From positions 736,884 to 800,883 of the forward strand of contig CM032666.1 of the NCBI GenBank assembly GCA_019095985.1: a DNA stretch of 64,000 bases, read 5' to 3'. Within the stretch, counting starts at the first letter, position 1. Each line of letters opens with the position of its first letter. The stretch is from Streblospio benedicti (Eukaryota; Annelida; Polychaeta; Spionida; Spionidae). The position numbers and the translations under genes were made by a program. Of this stretch, positions 11,601 through 23,597 are shown in pieces. Below the pieces are notes generated by a model. It saw nothing but the letters and a program-made list of their open reading frames with translations. It searched no databases and was not told where the DNA came from.

Positions 11601-12094
11601 ACACACACTATACCAGCCACAGTATAAGGCTAGGCACAAGCCATTAGTTTAATGGTCATACAGACGTCTTACATTTCCTGTAGACAAAATCAACGTACTC
11701 GTAGAGATAGCCATCCCTAGTAATGTTTAGCAGTGTAACTCGCATTAAAATTATCTAATCATGTTTACATATAGCTTTTTATAGATAAATATCCAATACC
11801 TGTCACTCTGACTGTTTTGTGATGTCTTCACGTGGTAATAGCCTTTGAAGAAACATAAATATACATGTTTGTCTGTTTTGTCCTCCACAGATTGTCCAGG
11901 CAGGGAGTAACAGATAATTTGCAATATTATATTGTTGCTGTATGCACATATCAAATGTTTGCAGTAAGATTTATGAGAGTGGAAAACTGGCAAAAATGTT
12001 CTGAAATATTTGAAGGCTATTTGCTATCCACAAAACCCACCCTAAACCCCTAATTTTACAAATATCCTTTTTAAATTTCATTTTTAAAAAAATT

Positions 12095-12240
12095 TAGAAG
12101 AGCAGAGATATTTCGAATGTCCTGTGAACCAACCATGTCCTGTGACCACCACAACTTACACAAACAGAAATGAAGCCTTTGATGCGCATGTTAGAAGTTG
12201 TATAAGAAAGTTGTCTAGCTACCAAGAAAATTTAAAGGAG
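12095..12240 (-). repeat. dispersed repeat X, inverted fragment
   Basis: Reverse complement of the 10030-10080 / 20280-20330 part of repeat X (GTCC-GTTACCACCACAATTTACACAAACAGAA type words). Confidence 0.6.
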
Positions 12241-12685
12241 ATACAAACTAAAATTAGAAAATTGGACATTTTTGCAGAAAAGTGGGGAATATTGTGACCA
12301 CACTCATATGTCCATAATTTAGAAATAATTTAGAAATGTATTTTGGAAATAAAAGCAAACATGCAATGTGATTTCCACGGGTTTCACGGTTAATAAACAA
12401 ACCTTTTTCAAATGGTGACATCAGCAAAGTGCTAGACCCCCTGTGTCAACTTTGTCATCTTTCGCTCCCCCCCCTCCCCTGCTGGAGGCATCATTTGTGA
12501 AGGATCCTTAATTCAAAAATTTTTTATAAAGCAAATCGTTTAAACATTCTACTTCACATCATGACATTTGTGAAACCAAGTAATATTAATCATTATTTAA
12601 AAATGGCAAAAGATTTAAAATACCTGGAAACCTCATTTTAAAATACCACATTACATTACTTTGAATATGTTGTTTTTGTACATAG

Positions 12686-12886
12686 CAAATGCATTGTCTT
12701 AAAAGTATCCATGAGCCCGATCCAAATCACCCCCGGGGCTACAAGTACGCGGGCCTGCAGTACTACGACCAATGCTACTGCCCAGGGACACCTTTCGGGC
12801 GGTACGGGAGCTCACAGCCGTGTTCGGGCGACAGCGGGCCAGACAGCGGTGGCTCATGGAGCCAATGCGTGTTCAGCACGAGCTAG
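12686..12886 (+). CDS. WSC domain second-half exon with stop
   Basis: The exon opens in phase 0 after GTACATAG and ends in TAG. It reads GYKYAGLQYYDQCYC, then FGRYGSS, CSGDSGPDSGGSW and a short CVFSTS tail. This is the second half of a WSC domain: the YAGLQ-x-x-x-x-CYC, the YG and the CSG-GG-W-VF blocks. It completes the module begun at 11464 if that exon were in the phase seen in the inverted copy. One of the two Cys expected in the CSGD-G segment is replaced by Ser. It is GC-rich compared with the surrounding intron. The gene would thus be a short EGF-WSC protein with no membrane segment. Confidence 0.75.
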   Translation, partial: QMHCLKSIHEPDPNHPRGYKYAGLQYYDQCYCPGTPFGRYGSSQPCSGDSGPDSGGSWSQCVFSTS

Positions 12887-13993
12887 GAGTTGCTGTTACA
12901 GCAGCATGCTCTTTATGTTGGAAATTTGGACAACTGCAGCATGAGATGGGTGGTGGTGGTTACCAAGACTTCCAGGTTTTTATCATTGAAAGAGCATCAA
13001 GTATATTACATTTTCACAATGAAAAAGAGTAGACGTCGTGCTCAAGCTACTCCATGGTACCACCAAATACATTTCTTACAAATCACTGAACAAATATGTT
13101 TTTACTCTCCGAATAGTGAACTGAAGAAAGAGGTGGTTCTGTGGAGATAATTGTAACCGTGCATCAACTGAAATATTCAATTATAGTGATGCATTAGACT
13201 GATAACTAACGTGACTTTCTATAGGATTACGCAGTGATATTTAATACTAAGAGTTATCCGGTTTCTCTAAACCGAGGGTAACAGGATATTGTTAAAAACA
13301 AGTTCGAAAACCTAGTAACTGTAAAATTACCCTATTATCGCTCAAGGTCACGGGAACCGAAATAGACAGTCTTTGTTAAGAAGCTGCTTTTAACGAGCAA
13401 AAGAGTGGCTTTTTGGATGGAATGAAACGGATAAGAATAGAGTGCTTTTAAAGTTTAAGTAACCAGGATTAAGATGGTGTGACTTTTACTGAGAAATAGT
13501 GTTGATTTTTTAATAAATAATATTCGTATAATATACAGCGTATGTTCGTTCCTGGGTCTCTCACAGCGCTGTATAGCAAGTATGTCAAATTTCCTCAAAT
13601 GGTAACAAAGTATGTTTTAATTAGATAACTGCCATAACTTAAGTAAATACATAGTTTAAGTCATGCAAATATGGAGTGATGTATAATTTTTATCATATTC
13701 AACTCAAAAACGTTCTTATTGGCATATATTTGACATTTTTTCACATTTTTAAAACTTTTGCCTCTCTGTTTACAGATGGTTGACCTCAAATCTAGGTCAA
13801 CTGCCACACAGTAAGAAAATGGTAGCGAACACGCGATATTTAAAGTTTTTCCTGTGAACAGAGAGTCTCCAGGTGCCGGACCATACTTTTCTTCAGGTTT
13901 CAGATTATAAGATCAATTTCAATAAAACTTTAGTATCTTTCTAACTTGATTATCTGTTCTTGTTCATTTTTGACACGTGTTATTAAATAAATG

Positions 13994-13996
<3 letters not shown>
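12887..13996. other. 3' flank, no gene recognised
   Basis: Probably the 3' UTR of the EGF-WSC gene, then spacer. AATAAA-like words occur near 13511 (TTTAATAAATAAT). Open frames at 12711-13150 are shadows or chance. Confidence 0.45.

Positions 13997-14056
<60 letters not shown>
13997..14056. repeat. (CA)n microsatellite
   Basis: About 29 CA units, then an imperfect ACACA tail. Confidence 0.95.
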
Positions 14057-14058
<2 letters not shown>

Positions 14059-14189
14059 ATACACACAGACACAACATAATTGATTAATAGAAGAGGATAA
14101 TATTTTTTAGATAGCAAACAACAAACAATTTTCACACAAAACCAATGATTGTTTAGGACAATATTTTTTTGAGGTTAAACAATATTTGT

Positions 14190-14590
14190 ACTTGCTGTCC
14201 CTCGGTGGGGGGCGTGGGCGGGGTGAATGGGGTGCCACTGGACATCAAAATCATACCCCTTAGTGAAATTATGAAAATGATACACTAGTGAAACAACTAA
14301 TGAAAACATTGGGGTATTATCCTATGGGGTATTATGCTGTGATACTGTATTGAAAACAAGATTTTCTACAACTTATATTCACCTTTGTTGACTTTTTTTA
14401 TGGCTCGATAAAGCAAAAATCACAAAAGAGAGCTGCATATTGAACCTCGAGATTGAACCTCCATTAGTGAAACTGGCTGGTGTTGAAATCATGACCCCTA
14501 GTGAAACTGAGTGGTGGAAAAAGATGACCCCTTTATCAGTGGCACATACGGAATAAGGGGAACTGTGGAAGTAATGACCCTCCCCACCCC
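14190..14590 (+). repeat. repeat Z, copy 1
   Basis: Matches 29388-29735 in inverted orientation. Shared words include GGGGTGCCACT, AAAATCATACC(T/C)CTT, TATTATCCT and GAAATCATGACCCCTAGTG. Internal copies of TAGTGAAAC recur every few dozen bases. It is non-coding, probably a MITE-like element. Confidence 0.75.
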
Positions 14591-15039
14591 CACCTCACCT
14601 CCAAGTGCTGTACATACATAGTTATCTTGCTATAAAAAAAGGGGATTGTAGGTTTTGGGCTAAAAAACAGTAGTGAATGGTACTCTCAGTTAATTGAATA
14701 TCTACATTATGAAAGTTGAAAATAAAATCTGTGTCATTTGTGCATGGGTCATGGGTTTAAGAAAAAAGTAATGAAAGTTTGTTGTTTCTCAACCCCTTTA
14801 ATAAAACACTCACAATAAACCTTCTAAGTCATCCAAGATATACATGAATGAATACATGAATTTACAATGTCTGCAATAGATATTAGTTTACATGTGATGT
14901 AGGGGTCAACAAATTTATCTCTATCTGTATATATCATCCCTATTGTTGTTATGGTTGGTGAATGATGTACCAATACATAATTCAAAATTACAGTTAGATT
15001 ACACACAACCCTTTTGAGAAATGTGACCAAAAAAAGAAT

Positions 15040-15290
15040 CCTTAACAAGCCTTATGGACCATACAAAGACCATGCTTACGATTTCGGCACAGGCAAAATT
15101 ACACATTGACTGAATTTTTTAGTCTTTGTATGATTTTTTTGTATGGTCCATAAACCAAATTCTATTCGAAACCCCTAAAGTGTTCCAAATTTTTTTAAAA
15201 GGGAAATTAATGTTCTTTTATACTAAAATAAAAACAAGAACAATTTTTGAGATTTTTTTTATCTCCAGAAAGTCTCCTTAAACGGATTAT
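15040..15290. repeat. foldback MITE, partial copy
   Basis: Matches the right arm and centre of the hairpin at 17533-17897 (ATGGTCCATAAACCA, ACTAAAATAAAAACAAGAAC, TATCTCCAG). Its own left arm is reduced, leaving a shorter hairpin around TATGGACCATACAAAGA. Confidence 0.75.
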
Positions 15291-15555
15291 TTGTATGTTG
15301 GCTATCATTAAGCAAAGATTTCATAATGAGAGTATAAACAACTATTTTGCTGACGAGCCTTTTTCACCTTAATTTAAATTAAATGTAGCTACTGATTATC
15401 TTTTAAAAATTTCATAAAGGAATCAAGACAAAAATTGAAATTTATGGTTTACTTTATTGCATTTATTTTTTTGGCCAACATGTAATACATTGAAACAAAT
15501 ACAATTCAATATACCTACACAACCATTTAAAACTTAATTGAAACAAACAATTCAA

Positions 15556-15655
15556 NNNNNNNNNNNNNNNNNNNNNNNNNNNNNNNNNNNNNNNNNNNNN
15601 NNNNNNNNNNNNNNNNNNNNNNNNNNNNNNNNNNNNNNNNNNNNNNNNNNNNNNN
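15556..15655. other. assembly gap (100 N)
   Basis: Exactly 100 unknown bases, the conventional scaffold gap of unknown size. Confidence 1.
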
Positions 15656-15949
15656 AGACTTTGTGCGTATAGTCTTTTAACCAACCCAATCGGGGCTTGG
15701 GTATAATCATTTGTATCAAGAAAAAGTATCGTGCCATTGACTGCCATATCGACACTTTCATTGTGAGTAAATAAAACGTGATTCAAGGATGCATTGGTTT
15801 ATAGTTTCACATATAGCAACCTGCGAGTATATTTTTTTAGAATGATCTTAATATTATTGCAAATTCCATGGATTAAACATCAGTTGGTGTTTCTTAATAA
15901 TAAAGAATTAATGCTGGTAGACTAGGTTAGTTTTTAATATTAAGTGCAG

Positions 15950-16138
15950 CTGTTTGAATCTCACAATGCAAATGGAAGTATATCCCCCCCCCCCCCCGTG
16001 GGCATGACACCTGTCAACGCGGGTGGCCTGATGGCGGAGCACCGAGAGGTTTCGAAAGGAGACGTGCATAGGTCTCCTTCGTCCCGTCCCAACGGGCCAC
16101 CCTCAGAAAAAAATTGCTTTAAAATTAAGAAAATATAG
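15950..16138 (+). CDS. possible terminal coding exon, Pro/basic-rich
   Basis: After a weak acceptor (AATATTAAGTGCAG) a frame of 62 codons runs to TAG. It contains SPPPPVGMTPVNAGG, then an acidic/basic stretch and RSPSSRPNGPPSEKN. The GC-rich, codon-like composition stands out from the AT-rich flanks, and the sequence resembles a cytoplasmic tail. A 14-base C run lies inside it, so its length may be misread. No family recognised. Confidence 0.3.
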   Translation: MFESHNANGSISPPPPVGMTPVNAGGLMAEHREVSKGDVHRSPSSRPNGPPSEKNCFKIKKI

Positions 16139-16455
16139 TGTACATGTGTTATCAAAAGTTTGTATCCATTATTGGCCAATGTACTTCATTCGGTGGGATA
16201 ATGCAGGAGAAACTTGATTCATCATATTATTTGTTGGTTAGTTTGGACATCGATGTGGAGCAAGTAGTGGATAATCGTAAATTGCGGTTCATTGAAGCTC
16301 AATGGTCATGTCATATTGATACAAAAAATGAATGCATTTTTTTCAATTTGACATGAATGGCGAGATTATCAACACATTCTTTCACAATCTCCTAATGACA
16401 AAAGGTGCCAGTAAATTTTTGTTTCACGAAAAAAAAACATGGCATTTAATATATA

Positions 16456-17107
16456 CAGTAGAACCTCTTTACTAAGACCACTCCTGAAACTGACTTCAAG
16501 TGGTGGTCCCAATTGTGTTGTGACCTCTTAATGGAGGTTCATATTGTCGTGTTAGTTAATAGTTAGGACTGCAAAAACAGCCTTATAGAAATGATTTCAA
16601 TATAGATGTGTTATTAATTGGAAGTTCTGCTGTGTATGTGTATTTGTTAAAGTAGGTAATTAGTAAGTATCTCCTCAGAAACCAGATCGCTTATGATCTC
16701 TTGAGGATGTTTACTAAAAATGCACACCCCTCGATATCTGTGTAATTCGTGACAACAACTTTATACATGATTGCAGCATTTTTAGCACATCAATAAACAC
16801 ACTATGGTTCTCTAGGTATTCAAACGCACTTTTGCGTTCATGTTTTTTGGGGGGGGGGATTTTGCCGGTTTGTTTTTGTTCTTCAACTAGAAGGTGTGCT
16901 GTGAATCTAAGTGGGTTATTAGCTATGCAGGATTGTGAAAGTCCAGCTAAAGAAATGCCTCAAGTGGACCGCTCTATAATAAGACCAATCTTAATGGTCC
17001 CAAACCATCATAAAGCTATCAAACTGAACCTCTGAATAGAGATCACCTCTCTATTGAGACCACCAACCACTGGTCCCAACTGTGGTCCTAATGGAGAGGT
17101 TCCACTG
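16456..17107. mobile_element. pogo-like MITE, 650 bp
   Basis: Begins CAGTAGAACCTCTTTACTAA and ends in the inverted form GAGAGGTTCCACTG, flanked on both sides by TA. The ends carry the GAGACCACCTCT words shared by six other insertions in the window. TA target duplication and CAGTAGAACC ends suggest a mariner/pogo relative. No transposase is inside. Confidence 0.75.
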
Positions 17108-17334
17108 TATAATGTTCGCAAACGTTTGAGTTTATGAGTATACCATTCTAATCTTGTAAAATGTAAATGAGCTCTAGCGACTTTACATCGACACCAGCTC
17201 ATTGGCATTCTTATCACACTATACATTTCTCAACACCCTAGGGAGCATACAGCATATTGCAACTGAAGTGCAGACGTGCAATTCATTTACATTAGCGTTC
17301 ACTTGCCTTACCTGTATCTTTTTAACATGTAGGT

Positions 17335-17440
17335 ACTACGTAGCAGTGTGCAACACCCACCAACACCCACCAACAGACCAACTGGGAATCAAACCCACAA
17401 GTCCAACTCCCTATCCATTCTGCCATGGAAGCATCTTCTT
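17335..17440 (-). repeat. tRNA-derived SINE-like segment
   Basis: On the minus strand it reads ATGGCAGAATGGATAGGGAG, then GTGGGTTTGATTCCCAGTTG: an A-box-like and a good B-box (GGTTTGATTCCC) at tRNA spacing. It does not form a complete tRNA cloverleaf. Confidence 0.6.
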
Positions 17441-17532
17441 GGTTACTATGTACACCATAGGTAACCCGAACCCCCCCTGCGGCCCTTTCTTCCACTGAGA
17501 ATATATCATTTTCATGACTTTATTCTTTAACG

Positions 17533-17897
17533 GGACTTGCTGGAGATAAAAAAATCTTGAAATGTGCTTGTTTTTTATTTTAGTATAAAAGTACAAGCAT
17601 TTCCCTTTTTAAAAATGTATAACACTTTAGGGGTTTCGGGAATAGATTTTGGTTTATAGACCATACAAAAGATCATGTATACAATTTCGGTACAGTCAAA
17701 TTAACATTGACTGAATTTTTCATTGTATTTGTATGATCTTTTGTATGGTCCATAAACCACATTCCATTCCCGCAACCTTTAAAGTGTTATACATTTTTAA
17801 AAAGGGAAATGAATGTACGTTTATACTAAAATAAAAAACAAGAACATTTTAAGAATTTTTTTCCTCCAAATTCTTTTATCTCCAGCAAGTGTCCTTA
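17533..17897. mobile_element. foldback MITE with 165-bp arms
   Basis: The whole segment is one long hairpin. The left arm starts CTTGCTGGAGATAAAAAAAT and the right arm ends TTATCTCCAGCAAG. Arms pair through TTAGTATAAA, AACACTTTAGGGGTTTCGGG and TATGGACCATACAAAAGATC over about 165 bp, with a loop of about 35 bp. A relative lies at 15040-15290. Confidence 0.85.
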
Positions 17898-17899
17898 AA

Positions 17900-18474
17900 T
17901 TGATCAACAACTGGTAAAAACATATGGAGTCTGCAAATAAGTGCTGTGATCAAGATCAGGATCAATGAAGGTTGTTATGAATATTTAGACGAATAACAAA
18001 CTAATATTTTTCCCAAAAGCATAAAATGCATTAAAATCAATATTAGAAAAGTCAGCAACGCATTTTCTTCTCAAATTCATCAAAGCCAGATTTTTGGTTT
18101 AGATCTCTTTACACGTATTAACCAATGTTAACCCTGCAGCGTAGAAATTTGTGGCCAGTCGGTAGTCCTGCTGTGATGTCAGCCCGTTTTTCAACATGGT
18201 TTATACTCATATCAGCTAGTGACACGATAATGACCAATTGTCCATTTTCAAAAGGGATAAATGTTAATCGCTCATTGCATGTGCATCATATTAACATTGT
18301 TTGTAAGATTTCGATCAAAATGATCTTTTTTCCATCTGTCTACGACAATTAATAAAGGAATTATAACTTAAGCCCCCTATGTACATGCCTCTCTGCCAAG
18401 GATTACATTCTGTAGATGACATTTTAATTGACATCAGATCTCGGTCATTTAAGATACTATCTGTATAATAGTAG
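17900..18474. other. no gene recognised
   Basis: A 75-codon frame at 18125 lacks any domain. AT-rich spacer. Confidence 0.45.
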
Positions 18475-18625
18475 TCTCATAAGGAGACCACCTCTAAAAT
18501 AAAATCATTTTGCGTATTCCCAAACATTTACAAATTGGAGATTGTTACAAACCTCGGTATAGAAACCACTTTTCTAGTCAGACCACTTGTGGCCAGAACT
18601 CAATGTGGTATTAACTGTATTAAAT
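18475..18625. repeat. pogo-like MITE fragment
   Basis: Contains GGAGACCACCTCTAAA and GTCAGACCACTTGTGG, degenerate forms of the GACCACC family. No clean ends. Confidence 0.55.
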
Positions 18626-18706
18626 GACTGATTGCCGAGCACAGTGTATTTTGTTTTCAGAATTGCAATTGAATGCCACAAAAATGTCCTATTGACACTT
18701 ACTGTA

Positions 18707-19168
18707 CAGTGGAAGCTAATAACATTGATAAACCCCTAATTACACATCAGATTAGATTTAACTTTCTCATTCGACTTTACAAGGCTGAATTGACATCTCA
18801 TCAGATTTCGTTCATTTCACATTGATCATATGCATGTGATTTAGCTATGGATTAGAATGAACCTTCTAAGTGAAGCTGGTCCTTATATTATAACTGTATG
18901 GACATTGTAAGTGTGATGAAATATATAATGGTTTTTAATTGAGACCACCTCTTTAATGAGACCACCTCTATAACTAGATCAAAGTGTTCAAAGAACACGA
19001 TGTCGCTAGAACAACGTTGGCTTATGGGCAATTTAGAAATATACTTAAATGATGCAAACTTTACAATTAAGAACTTTATGAATTTGAGGAGAAAACCGCA
19101 GAATGAATTTACAGCATTGATTAAGAAGCCAAAGTCTCAGGAGTTATTTTAATAAAGAGGTTCTACTG
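18707..19168. mobile_element. pogo-like MITE, 460 bp
   Basis: Starts CAGTGGAAGCTAATAAC and ends ATAAAGAGGTTCTACTG, with TA on both sides. The interior carries GAGACCACCTCTTTAATGAG near 18940-18975. Confidence 0.7.
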
Positions 19169-19169
19169 T

Positions 19170-19771
19170 ACATGTATATACTAAACACCATGTCCGTAAG
19201 TGAAAATTAAGTTTACAGGAACTTTTTAATATTATGAGTGTTCTGATAGAATATTTTTGAAAACTCCCCATTCGTGTTATTGAAAAAGTGTGTATTCATT
19301 TTCTTTATCAAATTGACATGAACATTGAGTTTTTTTCAAATACATGTACCACAATTTACCATTTTTAACTACTTGCTTTGTGCACATGGGTGCCATTCTA
19401 ACCAACAACTGATATAATGAATAAGATTGCTGCTGAATCAACCCATTGAATCGCACCACAAAGTTCAGCGTTGATTTGTAGTCTCTTCATTAATCTGATG
19501 AGGGCTGACCAGGCTATGCCCCAGTCGGCATCTGGTAACCTATCTGGACCTTTTCCAGCATTAACCACTGGTTAATGTAAAGGTTTCGTCTCATTTAATG
19601 TCGACAATAGTTAGCTATTAACCAGGATAAAAGCCCACATTTTTTTGTAGTGAATTTGTCAATTCATTTTCAAATCTGCAGGTACTTGCACATTGAGGTC
19701 CCTAACAATTCATAAAAATATAACAATCCATAAGAAATTGTACATAGATACACTAGAATAGAGATGTTAGG
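19170..19771. other. no gene recognised
   Basis: AT-rich spacer before repeat X. No supported coding signal on either strand. Confidence 0.45.
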
Positions 19772-20765
19772 CTATGAGAGCTGGTCACGGTATTGCTCCG
19801 ACTCTTCTGAAAAAGTCCTATTTTTTAATTTAGCTTGTATTTTCATACTTTTTAGCAGTGGCTAGACAACTTCAAACACCTCAAACCTGCCCTCAAAAGC
19901 TTAATTTCAGGTTTCGTACATTGTGGTGGTAATGGGACATGGTTGCGGGTAACAGGACATTTGAAATATCTCTGCTATTTTAAATGTCAGGTTTTAAAAA
20001 TGAATTTTAAAAATGATTACATTTCTTATCCCAGGTTCAATACTTAAAAAAAACGTTAGCGTTAAAAATATTGATATTCCAGAATGCATAGAAGTGGGAG
20101 TAACCAAATGTCCAGTTGGTGGGAGTAAGACATGTCCACCAGATGGTGGCAGTAACTGGACATTTTATTTTTGTTAAATTGGTCATAATGTATATGACAT
20201 ACAAAGGAGGATTGAATTAGAAGTATGTTTCGCCGTGCACTGCTATACAACTCACACCTCAAACCGGCCCTTAAAAGCTATACTTCTGTTTGTGTAAATT
20301 GTCGTGGTAACGGGACATGTTGGGAGTAACCGAGTGTTACTCCCACAATTTAAATTCAGGTTAACTCACACAATGATTATTAGAGGGGAAAAATCATTAG
20401 GATATGTTACCACCCAGAACACATCATGAATTATTACAAAAAATACAAAATTGCATAATTAGTTATTGATATAAAACCAATCTTGGGACCAACGTAACGC
20501 CTAAATATCCACAAAATACCAAAATAACATGTTTGCCATAGGTGTCACAATTGTTTGAGCAATGTAAACAGGGTAGGTTTTGCTGATTCACTTACCAAAT
20601 ATGTCTATTACACGGGGCAAGCTTTAAATCTAAGGCATGTTAAGTGGTTTTAAAGTTATGGTACAATTTGTGGGAGTAACTACTTTTAAGGACAATGTAG
20701 TAGTAACCACTTTTAAGGAAAATGTAGAACAATACCATGACGATTCGCATATGGCAGTAATTAAA
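19772..20765 (+). repeat. dispersed repeat X, copy 2
   Basis: Direct copy of 9505-10440, with extra length at its 3' part and an internal duplication of the AGTAACTACTTTTAAGGA(C/A)AATG words near 20670-20720. Confidence 0.75.
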
Positions 20766-20951
20766 GGTAAATAAACTGCTTAGTCTTAATTATGACATTC
20801 CCATTGAGATCATCCAGATTAAATAAAGCAATGCTTTAACACAATGAGCTTGAGAAAAATTGACAACCAATGTTGAAGGCATTAGTAGGGAAGTCGGGAC
20901 AGTCAGAATCATAGAATGCCTTGCGCCTAGTCTTATGCTGTGGCTTGAAAA

Positions 20952-20972
20952 GTGTGTGTGTGTGTGTGTGTG
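20952..20972. repeat. (GT)n microsatellite
   Basis: About 10 GT units, just inside the intron that follows the minus-strand WSC exon. Confidence 0.9.
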
Positions 20973-20974
20973 AA

Positions 20975-21540
20975 GCGATGGTACATACCTTGGTGGTGCA
21001 GTGTGTGATGCACATGTCATGATCCATACCGGGCACACTCTGGATAATCTCATGTGGCAGATCTCGCTCTGAAGCGTCCTTGTAACAGCCAAGATACACG
21101 CTCACGAACTCTGAAGGCAAAATCAGACAGTTTACAAGCTTTTGTGTGCAGAGTGATTTTAAGATAAATCCAGTGTTTCAATTTACTACGTCAAAATTTT
21201 TGGTCTTGAGACCTGAAGACCATACTCGTGACGTCCCGTGAAGATCCTACAACCCCAGGGCGCTTTCATATACCGTTATTCTTGAGAGCCGTCTTCAGGT
21301 GTCAAGGACAACAATTTCGATATACATGTAGTAAGTTTACTCACTATATTTATCTCACAATTACTCTGTACATTATGTGCGTGTATAATGGACACATTTG
21401 TAGTACCTCAATGATCAGAGTCAAAACTTGCTGTTTGGCCAAGATTACTACCAAGCTACTTAAAGAGACATCAAATCAAAGAATACATGGAGACAAACCT
21501 AAGTCCATCTAATGGAAAAAACTCCGAAAGATTTTTATTT
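20975..21540 (-). repeat. inverted duplication, minus-strand arm
   Basis: Reverse complement of 11030-11600, including the WSC exon and about 420 bp of the intron before it. The intron contains a small hairpin (CACCTGAAGACGG ... GGTCTTCAGGT). Confidence 0.85.
20989..21110 (-). CDS. WSC domain first-half exon, minus-strand gene exon 3
   Basis: The reverse complement of an acceptor (TTTTGCCTTCAG) and a donor (AAG|GTATGT) bound a 122-nt exon, phase 1 to phase 0. It reads (E)FVSVYLGCYKDASERD, then GMDHDMCITHCTTK, the intact first half of a WSC domain with all its cysteines. It accepts the phase 1 end of exon 2 at 23074-23101. It is nearly identical to the exon at 11464-11586, but that copy is frame-disrupted. 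The second WSC half was not found on the minus strand between 13 and 20.9 kb, so the gene is either interrupted, misassembled or uses an exon I missed. Confidence 0.8.
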
Positions 21541-21554
21541 ACGGCTCATGACAC

Positions 21555-22783
21555 AAACTAGAAATTGCCAACCATAATACAATTAGACATCTTGCACAAG
21601 TCATAATGACAAAGTTGTACACTTTTTTCTTGCATATCAATAGATAGGAAAGGTCAAACTCCTGTTCAGCCAATCAATGCTCCATACGTGTACCAAAGTA
21701 ACAAACTACTGAATAATGTTGGTTTGTCACTTTTGGTTTTTGACCATTCAAAGAACATGAAATGTGACAATCATGAATTATTAATAAGTAGTAGTTTCTC
21801 ACTCATTACTATGCATGATCAGCACTTTTTGGGGCTCTGGCCAATCAACAAACATGAAATGTCCTAATCATGAATAAGTGATAAGTAGCATTTTTCCATA
21901 TCATGTTAAAGGAAAAGGGGAGTTACATCAGTTTAAACTATGAAATAGTTACGCCCTTTTGGCTTTTACCCCACAATTTTGCTAAACTAGGATTTTCAGA
22001 GCTGTTGCAACCAGAAGGATGTAACTGGAATTACTAAGCCAATGGTAGATAGTCTCTTCTGGCTGTAATCCTATTATAATCTCTTTTTTCTCAAGTGTTT
22101 CAGAATTCAATATTTACAGTGCAACCAAAAGAAATAACCTTCTGACTGAAATTAAAGAGCGTGTTATAATAAACTTGAATTGTGATCTTTTAAAATATTA
22201 TATAATAATTTCCTTACAACACATACTATAATCTGTACGATTGGAACGATTTTATGGAACATGAAACTTGAGTCTTCTTTAAACAGCCATACTCTCATCT
22301 TTCTTTGACAAAAACATATGCCATCAAAATCCCTTGCCCATTTAGCTCTGTTATCTGTCACCTTAATCTTACAGTGAGATTATGATTTTTCATATTGTCT
22401 TGGGTATCTAGGTATACATGCCCATGCTTCAATTTTACTATTTATATGTTTTACTTTATGTAATATTATCATACTATCATTTAAAGATATTTTACTGTAT
22501 CAGACTACCATGAATGTCAATTCATAACTCATGAATACCGCATATCATATGTTTACAGCCAGTCTGAACACCACGTGCCACTGTTTAACAACATGCCTAA
22601 TAAGGAGTTGGAGGAGCTTCATTTTAATGTTGACCCTTATTATAACTCAATTAACACACTTCATGAATATGCTGGTACTTTTCCTGGCCACTGATTGGTT
22701 GAACACCAAAAGTGCCAAAGTGTACAACTTTTTTAATCCCTTATGCAAGATGTCTAATATGTTGATTATGGCTTTCTAAAATC
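21555..22783. mobile_element. TIR-flanked non-autonomous element
   Basis: The left end (GAAATTGCCAACCATAATAC, TTAGACATCTTGCA, AAGTTGTACACTTT) pairs with the right end (AAAGTGTACAACTT, TGCAAGATGTCTAA, GATTATGGCTTTCT) over about 85 bp, with weaker pairing further in. The body holds repeated CATGAAATGT-C-AATCATGAAT words but no transposase. Confidence 0.6.
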
Positions 22784-23073
22784 TACTTAATAATTACTAT
22801 TTACAATCCCTCTAACCCTCCCCCACCCCCATTTAGTCACGGAATGACCACAAAAATACAAAAAATGATTAGAGAGCATGTATATTGTAATAGACTTGGG
22901 ATGGTCAACTATAGCACATTATATGTGGTTGAGACAATTGCAAGTTTGTACCAGGTGACAGTTGAATAACCCCATCCACACTCCAGTACATACATGTACG
23001 TGACTAGTTTTTGTCAATAATTTGAAGATAAACCGTGCGGAATAACTGGCACGATATGCCGAGGCCTACTTAC
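22784..23073. other. intron of the minus-strand WSC gene
   Basis: Spacer between the TIR element and exon 2. No repeat or coding signal recognised. Confidence 0.4.
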
Positions 23074-23101
23074 CATTCGAGCTGCATATCATGCCGGCAG
23101 C
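23074..23101 (-). CDS. 28-nt exon 2 of minus-strand WSC gene
   Basis: Acceptor CCTTTTTTCAG and donor AATG|GTAAGT bound 28 nt reading AAGMICSSN plus one base. It accepts phase 0 from exon 1 (27234) and delivers phase 1 to exon 3 (21110). It completes a textbook signal peptide: the exon 1 hydrophobic core continues into a small-residue cleavage region (A-A-G-x-x-C-S-S), followed directly by the mature WSC start EFVSVYLGCY. The phase fit of three separate exons is the main evidence, since a microexon alone would be weak. Confidence 0.65.
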
Positions 23102-23597
23102 CTGAAAAAAGGAGAAGAAATATTTATCATTGAGAAGCCAATAAAAGATTGTGGTGGAGTGGAAAGTGGGCTGGACACTGTGGTGTTTTGGGCGGAGGTG
23201 ACAACAGTTTGCAGTTTAAGTGCATTGTAAGGAAAGTAACATCAAAGCAGACGGATCCTAACGCCTGGTCATTGTGAAACTACTTTTCCACAATTATAGT
23301 CATTGTCGGTTTTCACAGCTTGATCACTCACACTGCCTGTGCAAGTCCATGCTCATATCAACCTATGGTTGAAGAACCGCTTTTTCAGCAAGGAATACTC
23401 GCCGTACTAGACTTATGTCAAAAACAAAACCAACATTCGCTATTTTTTTCTTAGGGATGATGTACATTATGCACCCTGCGCAAACGTGTAACATACCATT
23501 TATCGCATGAATTGCGGCTGAATATTTCGGTGGTGGGGCTTCTGATTGCTAGGATTTTGAGCGTACATGTATGTAGCCGTGAGATATGATGATGGAG

